From positions 50,021 through 114,020 of the forward strand of contig JBBPSI010000073.1 in the NCBI GenBank assembly GCA_038093515.1: a stretch of DNA of 64,000 nucleotides. The letters run 5' to 3'. The notes beneath the pieces are model-generated. The model made no database searches. It had not been told where the DNA came from and was given only the letters and a program-made list of their open reading frames with translations. This stretch comes from Butyriboletus loyo (taxonomy: Eukaryota > Basidiomycota > Agaricomycetes > Boletales > Boletaceae). The translations under genes and the position numbers were made by a program. Of this stretch, positions 34,083-47,455 are shown piece after piece; position 1 is the first letter of the stretch, and every line of letters starts with the position of its first letter.

Positions 34083-37000
34083 TAGAAGAACAAGAGACGA
34101 TGGGGACGTTGTCTCCGACACTATCATGCTCGGGTCTGAAACAGTCGCCCTTGCCAAGGTTACTTACTATTGATCACCAACGTTTTCCCTACATCGCCAC
34201 GCATATACAATGTACATCGTGCTGCATCTAGATGACGTTGCCCCCAACCAAGTAAGCCAGCCAGGGGCTATCAGGAGTGTTTATGAAAAACATGAAGCGC
34301 GCCAACGCCGCTGCCTGCACTACCATTACCACCACCACTCAGTAGGCTTGTTCAAATCCATCTCCCGTACATACATCATACATGTCATGTGTGTGTAAGC
34401 GAGGTACTATCTATTCAAATCAGTGGCACTCGAAGGCGTTTTTATGACATGTTGACAGCATTTGTATGATTATCATTCGAATCGGGCTCCAACATTATTG
34501 ACGATAGAGATAAGTTACGAACGGGGGATGATCGATGGCTCCACGCCCTTACCGGTGATCATCAAGCACTGGTACTAGGTCAGAGGTACACCAAGACGGA
34601 AAGGACAACGTCCTTTTCGAAAAAAAAAGGGAAAGTGGCAAGCACCCAGATGGGGGACGTGATGGATAGGATTAAGTCGTGTGGATAGATTATATAGATA
34701 GCTCCATCCTGAAAGGATCGACGACTGGGAACGGGCAGATAACGATTGATCGTGGGCACGCCAACCCGAGACGATAATATCATATCATATCGTACTCGCT
34801 ACGGGGGGGGAAATCACATCACCTGCTTGGCCTAGGACGTTTGAGACCGAGTAGCCCTCCATAAGCATTCCTTTTTTTTGTTGGTCTCTATCGCGACGAA
34901 CGATCCAAGAAGAACCGATTTGGAAAGAGTGGACTTCGAGGGGATGAATGATAAATTGGACGAACGTGTGATCCTTCTGGGTACGGATCGTCGCGGGCGA
35001 TAGCTTTTTGTACTCTTGCCCAACGTGCGGCGAATCGCGCAAGGTTCGAGGGTCGTCAAAAAAAAGAGTATGTCGAATAGGTTGGGGTTTGTCTTGCCAT
35101 GTATGAACGCGGGTCACCACCCACTGATGATGATGACGAGACGGGGGACGGACCGGAAAGCGATCAGGGATGGTCAGGAGAGCCCATATTACCATCAACA
35201 TGGGCGTCGTCGTTGCGCGCGGGCGGTGCGGAAGTAAAAGAAGCCAAGGAGGCGAGAGAAGCAAGCTTCGTAAAAGGGAAGAAAACAAAGGACGAACAGC
35301 GCCCGATTTAATTATGAACCATATGCCGCGCAGGTTTAGGATCAGGAGAGAGAAAACGAAAGGGTCACATCTTGAAGCACACTGGAACACTGGATTACTG
35401 GAACAGATATATCTTGCTCGTATGGGCGCACACAATCACTGCGCATGATTATGCGTGGTTCGCGGAGCCAGGTATGGAAAGGGGGCCGGCCAAATGTTAG
35501 GGTAGGGCTAAAGATCACCCCGTCCGAGGTGCTCCACGTCCGCTACGCAGCCCTCGTTGGACGTTTCAATGTAGAAGGGGGCATTTGAAAGTCGATGGGG
35601 AGGCGCAACCCTGAGCGTCCCGCGCATAATTGGGGCGCTACCACAATAATGGCTGTTCTGCCCAAAACGATCCTAGATGGTAGGCCACGGTCAACGAGGA
35701 GAGCCGAGACTCGAGGTAACAAAAATGGAATGCTTACCCATCAACATTGATCAGACGATGCACCCCCATCCATCGTATACCCGCAGAGGCGATGCCAGAA
35801 AAAAACGTACGACGGGCCCGACGGTGAGAGCTGAACGTTGATGCCCGCGGGTGCTGTTGTCGGAATTGCTGTGTGCCATGCTTCGGTTCCACGTGCGTCG
35901 CGCCATCTCAGTATACCTCTCACGACGCATGATTGTCGTCGTCGACCGTCGCGAGGGCAAAGATCGGAGCGTATCCATGTTAACCGTATCACCGTTTTTT
36001 TTTTGCAAGTCGACCAGCCCAACGTTTACGGCATCAGTGCATTCATGTGCGGCACACACGGAGAGGGGGAGCACAGCGACACAGTTTCAGATCAAAACAG
36101 ACGAGAGAGCGGCCCTTGTCAAATGCCAGAGTCACCCTTTTTTTTCCACGCAGAACGGTATACTTGTTTCGTTTGCTGAGCGGCGGAGCAATATGTCGAG
36201 GGCGCTGTGGGTAAGCCGAGGAGAAGTTGATACAGTTTGTGTTGAACGCTATGATAGAAGCATATACTCACCTGCGAACCCGTGGCATGCTCCCAGAGTG
36301 CGGCGGACGGCCTATAAACGTTGAACGTTCGTACAGCTCCGTTGGATGAACGCATCTGCCACAGGCCTCGTGCAAGGCATTTATCCTTCCATGGGAACAA
36401 GGTTCAGTCCCTGGATACAAAAACAGCAAGTACAAAATGGAGTCCGGCCAAGATAACGAAAGGCGCATTGCAGGTACTTTGAACCACGGGAGACTACATA
36501 ATGGAGGGGACATGAGGCGTTTGCGTGTTTTCTCCGGTCGAATTGAAGCGGTGCTGATGGCCAGATATCAGGGGTGGGTGGATTTAACCTTTACAATCGG
36601 CGAGGTCGTGGACAATGTGTATCATTGCTGTATAGTCGACCGCTGTGAGCCTGAGATTGACGCCGAGCGTACCTGTTGTAGAACAAGCCATATACTTGCC
36701 ATCCTGTGGAACGACTCTCATGCCACTTTCTTCCAGTGCAAAAAGGCCGCCAACAATGTTTGCCCTTGCAGTGGCACCGCGTCGTTCGACACAATCTAAT
36801 CAACATCCCTGACACGGCTCATCTTTTCATCCCGCACGTACTGTATCTTGGCTCGCACCGCATGGCTTTGGGAAAAAACGATGTTGGCTATGTGTGGCTG
36901 CCGTCTACTGCCACATTGTGCCTCGATAAACAGTGTCAGATTGATTGTGAAGCCATGCCACCACCCCTGGTACAGTACGTTGGGACTCGGAGGGGGAAAA

Positions 37001-37940
37001 GCGAGATGTCAGAAGCCCGCCTCGCCTCGCCAGCAAGCCCTTATCGAACCGCACGAGTGCGATTCTGAAACTCCAAAAAGGCCGACCGAAACCGGAGATA
37101 ACTCCATCGAGGACCGGCTGGCGTACCGCGGAATCATTAATTTCTTTATTTTAATTTCTTGTTGTTTTGGTGTGAACACGTGCCCGTTCCGAAAGCGGAT
37201 GATGTGGTCCCATGGGATGGAGGCGGATGAGATAAAGGAACCCGCAAGGGGCAGGTTCCAACAGAAACGTCTGATGGTTTCTGAGCCCTAGCGCCGCCAA
37301 ACCCGAACGGTTTGAGCCCGCTAGTATACGTGGATGCCCTCCCTGCATGGGTTTGCGTCACGTTCGTAAGCGCGGAAGGGTTGATTCAGCGACAATGATG
37401 GCAGCACCGAACGCTCAATACTTTATCGGTGCTGGGCTGTGTTAGCCTTACCTCAGAGACGAGGCCAAACGGAGTGTCGCATCAATCCTTTGGCGGTGGT
37501 GCGACAGCTGAGTCGGGATGCGTTGACGTCTTGTGAGAAAATATGCTTATCGCCGCCATGAGACATGTTATGTTGTTATGTTTCACTGCGTGCTTGAACA
37601 GCCAGGCTCAGACAAACATCTCTTTTCTTGGCTTTTTCATTGTATTCAGCAAAGCTTGTTTCTTTATGATGTACACATGCCTACGAAAAAAAGTTTGTAT
37701 GCAGCTATTGACACAACATGAGTATGCAGTGAACCCAATGCGAGATGAAGCAAAGTAATGTCCGTCGCCAACAGTACTCCATGTCGCCCACCCCCAAAGC
37801 GCAGGCGGGGCAGGGTATAGATAGGTCCTTAAATATTCGGTGGGCGACCTGGGATAACGGTGAAGGGGGCGAGTATACAATAGGTATCGTCCTCAAGACG
37901 ACGGCTCTAGGCGAATAACGTGAGCTACAATATGGATGAA
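34083..37940. other. Long region without a recognised gene
   Basis: About 3.9 kb. The longest frame, 34785-35435 minus (216 codons), shows a hydrophobic patch that looks like a translation artefact of Pro/Ser-rich DNA. A minus-strand alternative near 34880-35060 (ARVQKAIARDDPYP) looks coding-like but has no family. At 36120-36470 on the minus strand there are pieces with hydrophobic character (AGLHFVLAVF, then CLARGLWQMRSSNGAVRTF) that could be a decayed membrane protein. Nothing is supported well enough to call. Confidence 0.4.
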
Positions 37941-38983
37941 TTACCACACGGCGGGCGAAGCGAAAGCGAACATCTTCATTTTTGAGTGAATGACTGGAAT
38001 GGTTTCTGCCTTTACGAGACCTGGTGACGATGATGCGGACACGATCTTGGCTGTATGGTCCTCGATCCCGGGTGGGGTGGGTGGTGATGCCGATGACGCT
38101 GGGGACGTCGACGGTGAATACGATGGTGAAGGCGTATCTGGGGTGGTGGGAGGAGTCAAGTACGCCGCCGAAGGATTTGGGGGAGGGGGGAACACAGGCT
38201 TGGGTGGCGATGGATACCGCTGCCCGTACGACGGCGAAGGACTCGGGCCCGACGAGGCTGCAAAGGGGTTGGCAGTGGGTGGTGGCGTGGATTTCTTCGT
38301 CGATGGTAGGATGTAGGTGGGATAAGGGCCGGGACCGACAAAGTCCTTGCGAATCATTTCTTCGAACTCTGTGAGGGTGACGGGATCGACGTTTAGTTCC
38401 CACTCGAGGTACTGACACATTTCCCTTTCCATCTGGTTGATCTCCCGGAGTTGAAACATGCCCTGAGCGACGATTGACCATGATTTGTTGGAGTACGTGT
38501 CGTCGCAGATGACCTTCGACGCCAGCATAAATGCGGAGATGAAAAGGCGGTGCCCCGACGATCCCCGAGCGGTCGGAAATCGCGCCTTGAGTCGCTGCAA
38601 AAGGATGAGAGCTGCAAACGTCACTGAGGTGTGGAGTTTCGTCCTGTGGAGCGCATAGGCTATGAAGTGGGGCAACTTGACAGTGGAATTGGATGAGGAT
38701 GGGGGGTACTCGGGGCAGACAAAAAGATGAGTTATGAACCGGGCGCATAGTTTCGAGGTCTGCTCGTGACCGTAAAATGGATCCTGCCTACTTGAAGTGG
38801 GCTGTGTCGAAGGTGGTTTGGTGGAAGGTGCCTGAGAGGCCACTTGAGAAAAAATGACCGGAAGGGGAGAGTGTAAGGACTAACCGGAGGTTGGGGGTAT
38901 GGGACACGCGGGTGAGAGGCGTTGTGGGTTGACCTGAACGGCGATGGATGGCTGGCGGAGACTGGACCGTGTACAGTGGCCAT
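37941..38983 (-). CDS. PHO80/PCL-type cyclin
   Basis: Regulatory cyclin of the fungal Pho85/CDK5-like kinase group, acting in cell-cycle entry, polarity or phosphate signalling. Exons 38885-38983 and 37941-38831 are joined by an intron at 38832-38884, giving 329 residues. The cyclin box shows HEQTSKLCARFITHLFVCPE, LPHFIAYALHRTKLHTSVTF, ALILLQRLKARFP, RLFISAFMLASKVICDDTYS, NKSWSIVAQGMFQLREINQM and EREMCQYLEWELNVDP. The C-terminal third is a low-complexity Pro/Ser/Thr tail with many S/T-P sites (SPPTPPGIED, TPDTPSPSYSP), possible CDK targets. The start MATVHGPVSASHP is chosen because the acceptor at CTCTCAG keeps the frame (QPP to APSTKPP). A large frame overlapping it on the same strand is a shadow. 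Confidence 0.88.
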
Positions 38984-41900
38984 GAGCAGGAGACAAGCAG
39001 AGAGGTGGCGCTGGGGGAAGCAAAATCGATAGAGGGCTAATAGTTCGGAAGCACTGTTGGGAAGAAGACGAGTGAGTATATAAATCTCAAGTCCCTGAGA
39101 ACGGTACAAGGTTTCAAAATATCCGAACGCAGCAGATTTTAGATCATTCACAAAAATCTAAAAAATTGTTATTATGTAATACAAACGTGCCGAACCGCCC
39201 AGCCGAGCGAAGCCAATGCAGCACGCCACGAAATTTGTTGGGACCTGGCACCGCGCCGGCGCGGCACACCAAATTGTTTATTATTGGCACCGCCAAATAA
39301 TTGCCAGCTCCGTGGAATGAAACAATGGAAAACTCACCGTGGGAACGGCCCGAGTACGTCTCTCAGAGTGGTGCCCTGCGGCGTGCACTCTTGTCTGTCT
39401 TCGCTTGTTGCCTCGAGGACGGCGAGAAGGGATCCCTTGACAAATCTCGTTATCCACCAGGCGTGGGTGATCGGACGCACGGCGGGTTCTCTGCAGTGGG
39501 ATCGAGTGGGCGATGAGCAGCGTCGTCACAGCTTTGGGTGGCCAGAACGAGGGCCCCGTTGAGGGGCCACCCCCTTCTTTTATACTCGGCGCCGTAGAGA
39601 ACAAAGGTCCCCTTGGAGAACGAAACCTTGACGGATGTGATGACAACTACCTCCGTTAGAGGTGGCAGTATCTCCAAAATCGTCTGTGCGATCCGCATCA
39701 CTAATGAGCACTGCTAAACCTCCGAACCAGCTCGGTTCATCGCTTTCCTCATCATAGTACCTGTCCCGGGCAAGCCACCTATCTCCTTCTCAACGTTGTT
39801 CTAGCACACACTTTGCGATATGACCGGATCGACGCCCGGGACCTTCCTCTGACACTTGGAATGCTCGCTAGTCCACCATAACTCAGTTCCGAACAACACC
39901 TCCCGCATCCCGGTTCCCGGGGTTTCTAACCCGACTACGCACGACACTGCACGCTCCGATTCCAGGCGAGTAAGCGTACGCCGGAACTCGTCCCCACTGC
40001 CTTTTCTTTCCCATGTGTTTCTCCGAGCCGAAGCTATCACTCCCGCCCGTGCATGTCATTTCCGCTCGCATACTTAGGTGCGCTTCCTTCGGATAACATT
40101 ACCAAGCATCCTCGCCGCCCAGCAGTGTCGTCTGAGAAGTTTTTGTGAAACAGTGACAGCAACACTACACGAACTTGCATAGTACTCGTCTTTGCTCTCC
40201 CGCCTGCCAAACCGTCACTCATCTCAATGACTCGGTCCGTTTCGGGTCGTCTTCTTTTCATGCCACTTGCTTACCTATTTTGACGTCCCTCATTTTAAAT
40301 CCTCGTGACTTCACCCCACATGTGCGGAGAATCAGATCCATGATGTTCATTTCACAGAACTATTTGGCAGCCCTCGCTTCTGCCTCGCATATCAAGGCAG
40401 GTGTGAGTTACTTTTGAATCGATCCGAATCTGATTTTACGTTCAGACGTAAGGTCAAATGCGTGGCATGGATGGCGTTTGTGCGTGGTTGATAATCACTA
40501 CATGATCCCCTACCACTCCCATTCCATCGCTTTCAAGACACACCTCGCAACACGACTTTGAGCGAGAACGCCGATGCCATCATAACATCGGTTCTTGCAG
40601 ATGGTTAGATACATCGCCCTAACGACTAATGTGGCGGCAGCGGTCCCTGCGATCCCTGACCGACACCTTACCCTGACTCCTGGGCTGTCTTGTCCATTAC
40701 CTGACCAGCCCTTTCATTGCTCACCGGTGGCGAGACGGCGGGGGTTGTCTAACTGCTCCGCTCAATTGACTGAACTCCCGATAAGTCAGTAATAGAACGA
40801 TGATAGGGCAAGGCCTCGGTAGATGGGAACACGTCCGCCCTTTTAAGGTGATGTTGATACCCATGGTGACGCCGTAAATCTGTCATCGGTGAGAGCCTCG
40901 GCGTTCGTTGTACGGAAAACAGACAGAGAATCTGCACGTATTTAGCTTCCTGTCGTCTTTAAGCTGAGGTACCAACTATTGCGTGCGACCTCTCGGTGTC
41001 CCGGCGCGAGACAAGGCGTTCCTTTGTCCGCTATATTTGATTGTTCGTTTATCCTCTCCCCCAAACCCAGTAGTCTAGTTGAGATACTTGAAGTGATCAG
41101 GTGACTGGCCAATGGCGATGGCCAACGTTCGAGCATCCAACTCCGACTTGAGACTCGTTGATCGCAATTCGTGCATATGGTGCTATCTGCTCGGTGTTTC
41201 TCATTGATGTTCATATCAGTGCGCACCAGCAATGTCTGATGTAGCCAAGTCAAGCATTTTCATAGATAAGGCGTATATCATGCGAATTAAGATGACAGAT
41301 GAGGAATGACGTCTTTTCACCCACTTTCTTCGCACAGCCCGCACGGTAACATGTTCCTCGGAAAATTGGAAGACGAGCTTATCGCGGCGTCGGATAAAGT
41401 CGTGGCTGCATTCACTGCTTCTTCCTACGTGGAAATGGCTCTCGTCATGAAGGATGCAGCACTGATCCCCATGTACGCGACAAGCCAACCAGGTCAGGCT
41501 GGATGTGTGTGCAATGGAGATGCGCATGACGCACATGTTGACAGCAGTGGCATCATCGAACGGGAGCGTGGACTTTGGGTCATACCAGACCATTTTCACT
41601 TTCGCATTGACAAGACAGACGCCATTCGATCGGTGACAGTTGTGCTTCCGCTATGGAGAACTAGATCTCGGAGTAGACAGGGCTTAGCTGGGTGACTAGG
41701 GTGACGCGGTGACAGCATGCAGTTGATAGTGTGGACACTGTCAACGATATGCCCCCAGTGGACACTCGTGGGGGTTGCTGGGTGTTCAACCTGGTGATCG
41801 AGATTGTACAATCAGACACTACGGATACTTATGTTCAACGACTGTCCAGACTGGGCCACAGAGCATTTGGGAGTCGGATTCACGTTACAGAATTGTCACC

Positions 41901-44900
41901 CTGACACTTGACGACGTGGCAACTTGTGACACGATCTAAAGGGTCTCCCGGTTGGACGTTCGGTGAATTCACGTCGGCCATCGACAGGACGCCCGACTTG
42001 GTTCAGTTCTAGAGGCTCGCAAAGGCAAGCGAGCTGGCGTACAGCGCCAGGGCGCTCACTCGTGACCTTTTCCTTTTTCGGGGATCTGTGGGTATATCAT
42101 GCACAGTACACTTATTTGAACACGACCTGGAAAAGGGTCTGACTCGAAAAAAAAAAGACCGTCCTTGAAGCTTGATCCTCTATACTGTCTTCTTTCGATG
42201 CTGTGGTATGTGGCTACAGGTAGTCGATATCGTACCCACGTTGATTGCGTGCTTATGCGCCGCCGCCTCGCAGGGGCGGCGCCCCAAATGCCAAGGGTCG
42301 TTTCAATGGATCCCTCACGTGTGCCTAACCACGGCCACGCTTAGCGTAGGGGATCCTGAATCCCTTGTGTCAGCTGGCTCGTTTCATCCTCGTGAGTACC
42401 GCTGTCCCTACTACTAAACACATATATCGCTTCTCCCTGACGGAGTCGGCAAAAAATTGAGTTTTTTTTTTTAAATGAAGGGGCAGTTGCGCTTTCCTCC
42501 GCCGACGACGAACGGAGTCCAGCACAGGATCGTCGAACTCGTGTTCGGAACCTGCCTCACCGCACTAAAATGCGGCCTTTCTTCCAACGTTCAGAATATT
42601 CATATTCATGGCTCGCATTCAGTCGTGGTTAGTCGGCGCTATCGTACTAGTCGATAGCATATATAATTGGCTTGCGTATCGTTGATTCAGACACGCCCTA
42701 AGTCATAATCAACACAGCCTGGCCAAACGTTGACATGGGCGCCCCCTTCGCAGCACTTGCCGATGATCGCATCATTTGATCATGAACGAAAATGAGTTCC
42801 AAGCTCTGCAGTTCATTCGGCGGATCTGTCAAACTGTCGGGACCTACATAGACACCTACTATAAGTACTTGTGTATGACAGTGCGAGCTCGATGATGCGG
42901 CGGGGTTCCGCTTTGCACGGAGCGATAAAACTAGGTTTTTTTGGCCGCCCTCACCATCATCACACAAGATGAGACGGCGTGCTTGGCGCGCGCACCGTGT
43001 CGGGCTTTGGGCGCGTACGAGGTACGGTGCTGGCAAGAAGACCGTGGGCGTCGCGCCGACTTTGATCCCCATATCGTCTTTCATTAATTTGGTGGTCTAG
43101 TAAGGCCAATACTGTCAGCAGAACGCATCATAGTACACCGATGGTCGCTATATAAGTACTATATCGTGAGCCTCCTTCAACCGGCCTTCTTTCTGCAGCT
43201 GCGGAACAGTGCATTTTCAGCTCGTGACAGTCCACGGATCACATCCACGGACAAGTTCCTTCCGACGACCAAGAGACTCATGTAGGACTGTTTTTCACTG
43301 ATTGGCAAGCCACCGTGTAGATAGGCAGATGGATTTCACCGCGTTTCATTTCTCTCACCACAGCTGTTTGATATCATATGAGCTGCGGTTGGCAAGCCTA
43401 TCATAGCGTAAAGGCGGAGAAGACATCTCAACGAGCGAGCGGGCGCCACCGAGAGTGTGCTTCGATTCCGCGGAGGTACTCGGGATACGTGCACGATGAC
43501 TGCGATCGAGGTCTAAACTGACTCTGTTATCTTATCATCCTTCGTTTTCTCGACATCCCCGCGCCGTCCAAGCACCGTTTACGCTGTCACCGTGATAAAC
43601 CCAACCGTCGGATCTGAACGTGAACGTGCTGGCTCACTCGCCTGCCTTCGCTCCATGCATCGCAAAAGTCAAACCAAGGGAGAGCCGAGCAACGTGGTGC
43701 AAACCTGGCCTTCACGGAAAGGGGCATCATTCTTGCACGATCTAGGCCTTTTTGTTTCTACAATTCAAATCAGATCAGCGAACGATTTCTTGCCATGCGG
43801 GATATGTACAAGTGATTATCAAGTTTCGACATGAATGGAACGGTCTTCAATCTACATGTGGCGCTGGCGGCGTCCGAAAAAGCAAAATAGTGGCATGCCT
43901 CGAGGTAACAAGGTTTGATGGCAATGATGCAAACGTGGAAATGCAGTGTGCATCCTTGCCTTGTCCGTCGAGGTCACGAGGGAAGTGGTGACAGATACGG
44001 TCAACGAGTGTCGTTATCGTATTTATTTTTTTGTTCTTCTCTGCGTATCGTGCCACGACACTCTAGTTGGATTGAATTTAACCACGTTCTGGGGTACGAA
44101 CGCAAGCGGTTCCGCTCAAAGACACGCTTTTATCCCTTGTCGTTGCATTCATTCTTGATGGGGGGGGGTGACTTTTGCGATCGTAGAACCGTCCGAGCGT
44201 GTTTGATCCGACGAGAGGCAGTGTGTTCGGAGTGCACCTGCCACCTGGGTCCTTTGGGTCGACGAGACGGGGGACATTGGAAGCAGCCTTGCCCTTCAAT
44301 TCGGATAAGGTCAGACGGGAAAGCCGCGCGGAAATCGCCCGCATAGGATCCAATGCGATATGCATGTAATATAGATGGACACGGCGACTGCAAAGCGAAA
44401 TATCGTAACCTTATCAACAAGGTTGGAGGTCGTGATACCCAGTATGAGTTAGGCGCCAAGGTTGGACGGGCCTCATCATATCTGAAGACTGTGATCCGCG
44501 CGGAGGTGAGACGGTCTTGTCAACGAACAGAATGGAAGACGTGTGCTCCAAGTGCTGCATGTCGTGTGACGAAAGCGTACTATGCCTTGCACGTTTAGTT
44601 GTAGGCAGGCTTAAAGGTAAGGCGACGCGCGATGGCTCGGGCCGCCGCGTTGCCAGTAGATTTTCTCACTCTCCCAACCAAGTCTCATCTCTCTGGCGCT
44701 TTCCGTTCGCACACGGTTTTGCCTAATGATGTCTCGTTCTCCGACGTGGCACACGCGTGACGGATCATGAGGTTCTCTGTGACGGAAGTGCAGTGCTCGG
44801 ACGCCGTGAGCATCCCCAACGTTTCCTCGACCTTCCCCGCCGAGTCGCACCAGTTCGTGCTGCATAAGCAAACGTCCAAGCCAACATGCAACGTTCGTGC

Positions 44901-47455
44901 ATTCCAGTGGTCTTTCCGCGAAAGAACAGCAACAGGGAACTTCTTCAACCGCGATGGTCAAGGGAAAGCCTATCTCCGATCGCACGTTCTTGTCTCCTTT
45001 TTACACCGTGGTGAACGACTATTCTCGACGGGCCTGGACGTACGAAGGTGGGGCTTCGACCCGTGCCGGTCGTGTTTTCTATCATGAAGATGTACTAGAA
45101 TAGGCAGCCTCCTTGCTGCCGTCCGGATCCATTTTCCCGCAGCACAGGTTACCAGATTCCTGAAGCGGCATCCTTCGTTCAGTGTGGCATGGAAGTGCAA
45201 GCGTGCTTCTGCCCCTGTCGACTGCAGCTACCGCCAAGTAATTCGGTTGGCTCACTTTCTGTGTTGTCTTGTGAGGCACCATGATCGGTGCGGTGGCAAT
45301 ACGATCGCAGTGTGTGCAGATTTTGGATGGAACTGAGGGCTGCTCTGAGGCTCAGGCTGTCGACTACCTGTCTGATATCTCCCTGGGAGGGCTATCCCTG
45401 TGAGAACCCTTGTTTGCTCACACACTCGCTTCCCCCTCCTCGGCTGTGTTCCACGCCTACATGTAGTGCGGGAGGACTGAGGGTGCGGCCTCGGTAAGCA
45501 AACATGCTTCCTGCACACCAAATCAGGAACCTTGAATAACAGTAAATGCAGTGCAGTGCTTCAGGTCAAGAATGAGTTTTCCGAGGCACGACGCCAGCCT
45601 TTGAGTGAACTCACGCTCGGGAAGGACACTTGGAATTGTCTCCGTGGCGAAGCAACATCCACTCCCCGGACGGAACATCTTCAAGGGAAGGGAGCTGAGT
45701 GATCGAGAGATCATTAAGGGCCCAGCCTGAGGTTGCCATTATCTCCCCCCATTGCGCCCAGGGTTAGATCGACTTTTCCTCTCGCTGCAAGGCGGTTATG
45801 CTGACATGTATGCGGAACAGAAGGGATAGAGTCACACGTCTGGAAGGTCTGCATTCGATCATGTCCAACGCCGCAGCGTGTCTAGACTCGCCCCACCTTT
45901 TGAGTCTTTTCGTCGGCGTTCCGGAGGCGCATTCGAGTATGAGTTCAACGAGGACTCGCAACTTGGTCTCTTTCTGGGATGTGGTCTGAGGGAATCCATC
46001 TCCGGCAGCCTTGCGTTGTGGGCAAGTGTTCATCGATGTCATCCATCATGTGCGTATATGGATCAGCTTTCGGACAGTGGATTCGGTGAGTGATGGTTTG
46101 TTCTATTAGCATGACGTACGTCTAACTTTGATTTGGCACTGAGCTGGCTGAGAGAATGTTCTGCGTGATACACATGGCTCGACATGCCGCCTTGTGATGG
46201 TTTTGCTCAAGCTGGACACTTTGAGAATGACGATGACGATTGAGTGCAGCATCAGCCAGAGGTAGAGGCATGGGTTATTGGAGGTGCGTGGTGCATTCGT
46301 TCGCTCTTCACTTGATTACTGAACGCTTGTACATCACAGGTACCGTCACTGTTGGTTTCGACTCGTAATTTCTGGTTTGTTTTTGGTACAGGTATTCGCA
46401 TTAATCTCCGTGTCAGGGGCCGTACTTCTGTGAGGGTACATTCCATCGAATGTCCCCATTAACTGACATCATCACATGGAAGCGTTTCGATTTAGGAAGA
46501 GCAGCAAGCTCGAATATGCGCATATGATTGCCCACCGCCTCCGTTGTGGGAGGTATTGTCAATTCAAGTCCTGAGTCACTATATGTCCGAGCTATCCCTT
46601 GTGATAGTCCGCATGCAAACTGGTTCACTCTGTCCAAGGTAGACTTGCTGACTAACTCGGTTGAAGGTTACATATGTTGATTAATCACATACGATTGATC
46701 AGCCAGGTGTAGCTGCAATCCCTGTTGACACAATTTGCGCTGCACCGGCCGGGTTCATCGCTCTGGCGCAAAGGAAATCTGCGCGATGCACGCAATCACG
46801 AGCGGCGTGGGCGGGTGGAGCATTTTGAAATCGTGCCCTTCCGTATAACATGCATCCTCCGACTGACCTCAGCCTTTCAATTCATTATTTAGCAGGTGGC
46901 GGCACTGCACTGTCGTGAATTAAACTACGACCAGCTGAATCCATAATGGACGTGAGTAAAGTGGAGTAATTGTAAGCACGCGCAGCATCGTGGTGGTTTC
47001 GTTTGGCTATGTTGTTCCCAGCCGGCCTCGATCGAGCGCACATTGGTGTCCGTTCGATGTCCACCGGATCTGGCGGGACAGAGTTGTAGGGATTCCTCAC
47101 GGACGGCGCGGTCCGATTCCATGCAGAGGCTGTTCGCTGCGGATGTGGTGGCACGCGTGAGCATGTGAATGTAACGAATTGTTGAGCACGGGGAGGAGGT
47201 ACGTTGTGCGTGTCGCCACATGATCAATAGATCGATAACGACTGGTGCCTTTTTTTTCCTTTGCAATGCAAACGTCTTGGTGATAATGGCACCAAGTTCC
47301 GTCGAAGAGGAAGCTTCATGGCGAGTGCGCAGTGCTGCTGATCCGGCGTGTTCACCTCTGAAGATCTGACCGTTCGTCGGGAATGTCTATATCATGTGTA
47401 GTACGATGGTATGACAGATCCGGGTATACACGGTCCGAGGGGGAAACCGGAAAAA
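38984..47455. other. 8.5-kb gene-poor region
   Basis: No conserved gene was found on either strand. Longest plausible coding stretches are the plus-strand frame 41306-41695 (contains FLGKLEDELIAASDKVVAAF), the minus frame 45523-45714 and the minus frame 46413-46637 (contains LTIPPTTEAVGNHMRIFELA). None has a family match, and nearby splice signals do not link them convincingly. Base composition and CpG frequency look like the genic parts of the window, so this is not a methylated transposon tract. It may hold lineage-specific or decayed genes, or long regulatory DNA. Confidence 0.4.

Noticed and set aside
34785..35435. 216-codon hydrophobic frame as a membrane protein
   Set aside because: Composition is biased (Pro, Ser, Arg), no family or ordered spans are seen, and another phase of the same strand looks equally coding-like.
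37705..38748. 347-codon minus-strand frame
   Set aside because: It overlaps the PCL cyclin on the same strand in another phase; the cyclin frame has the clear conserved box.
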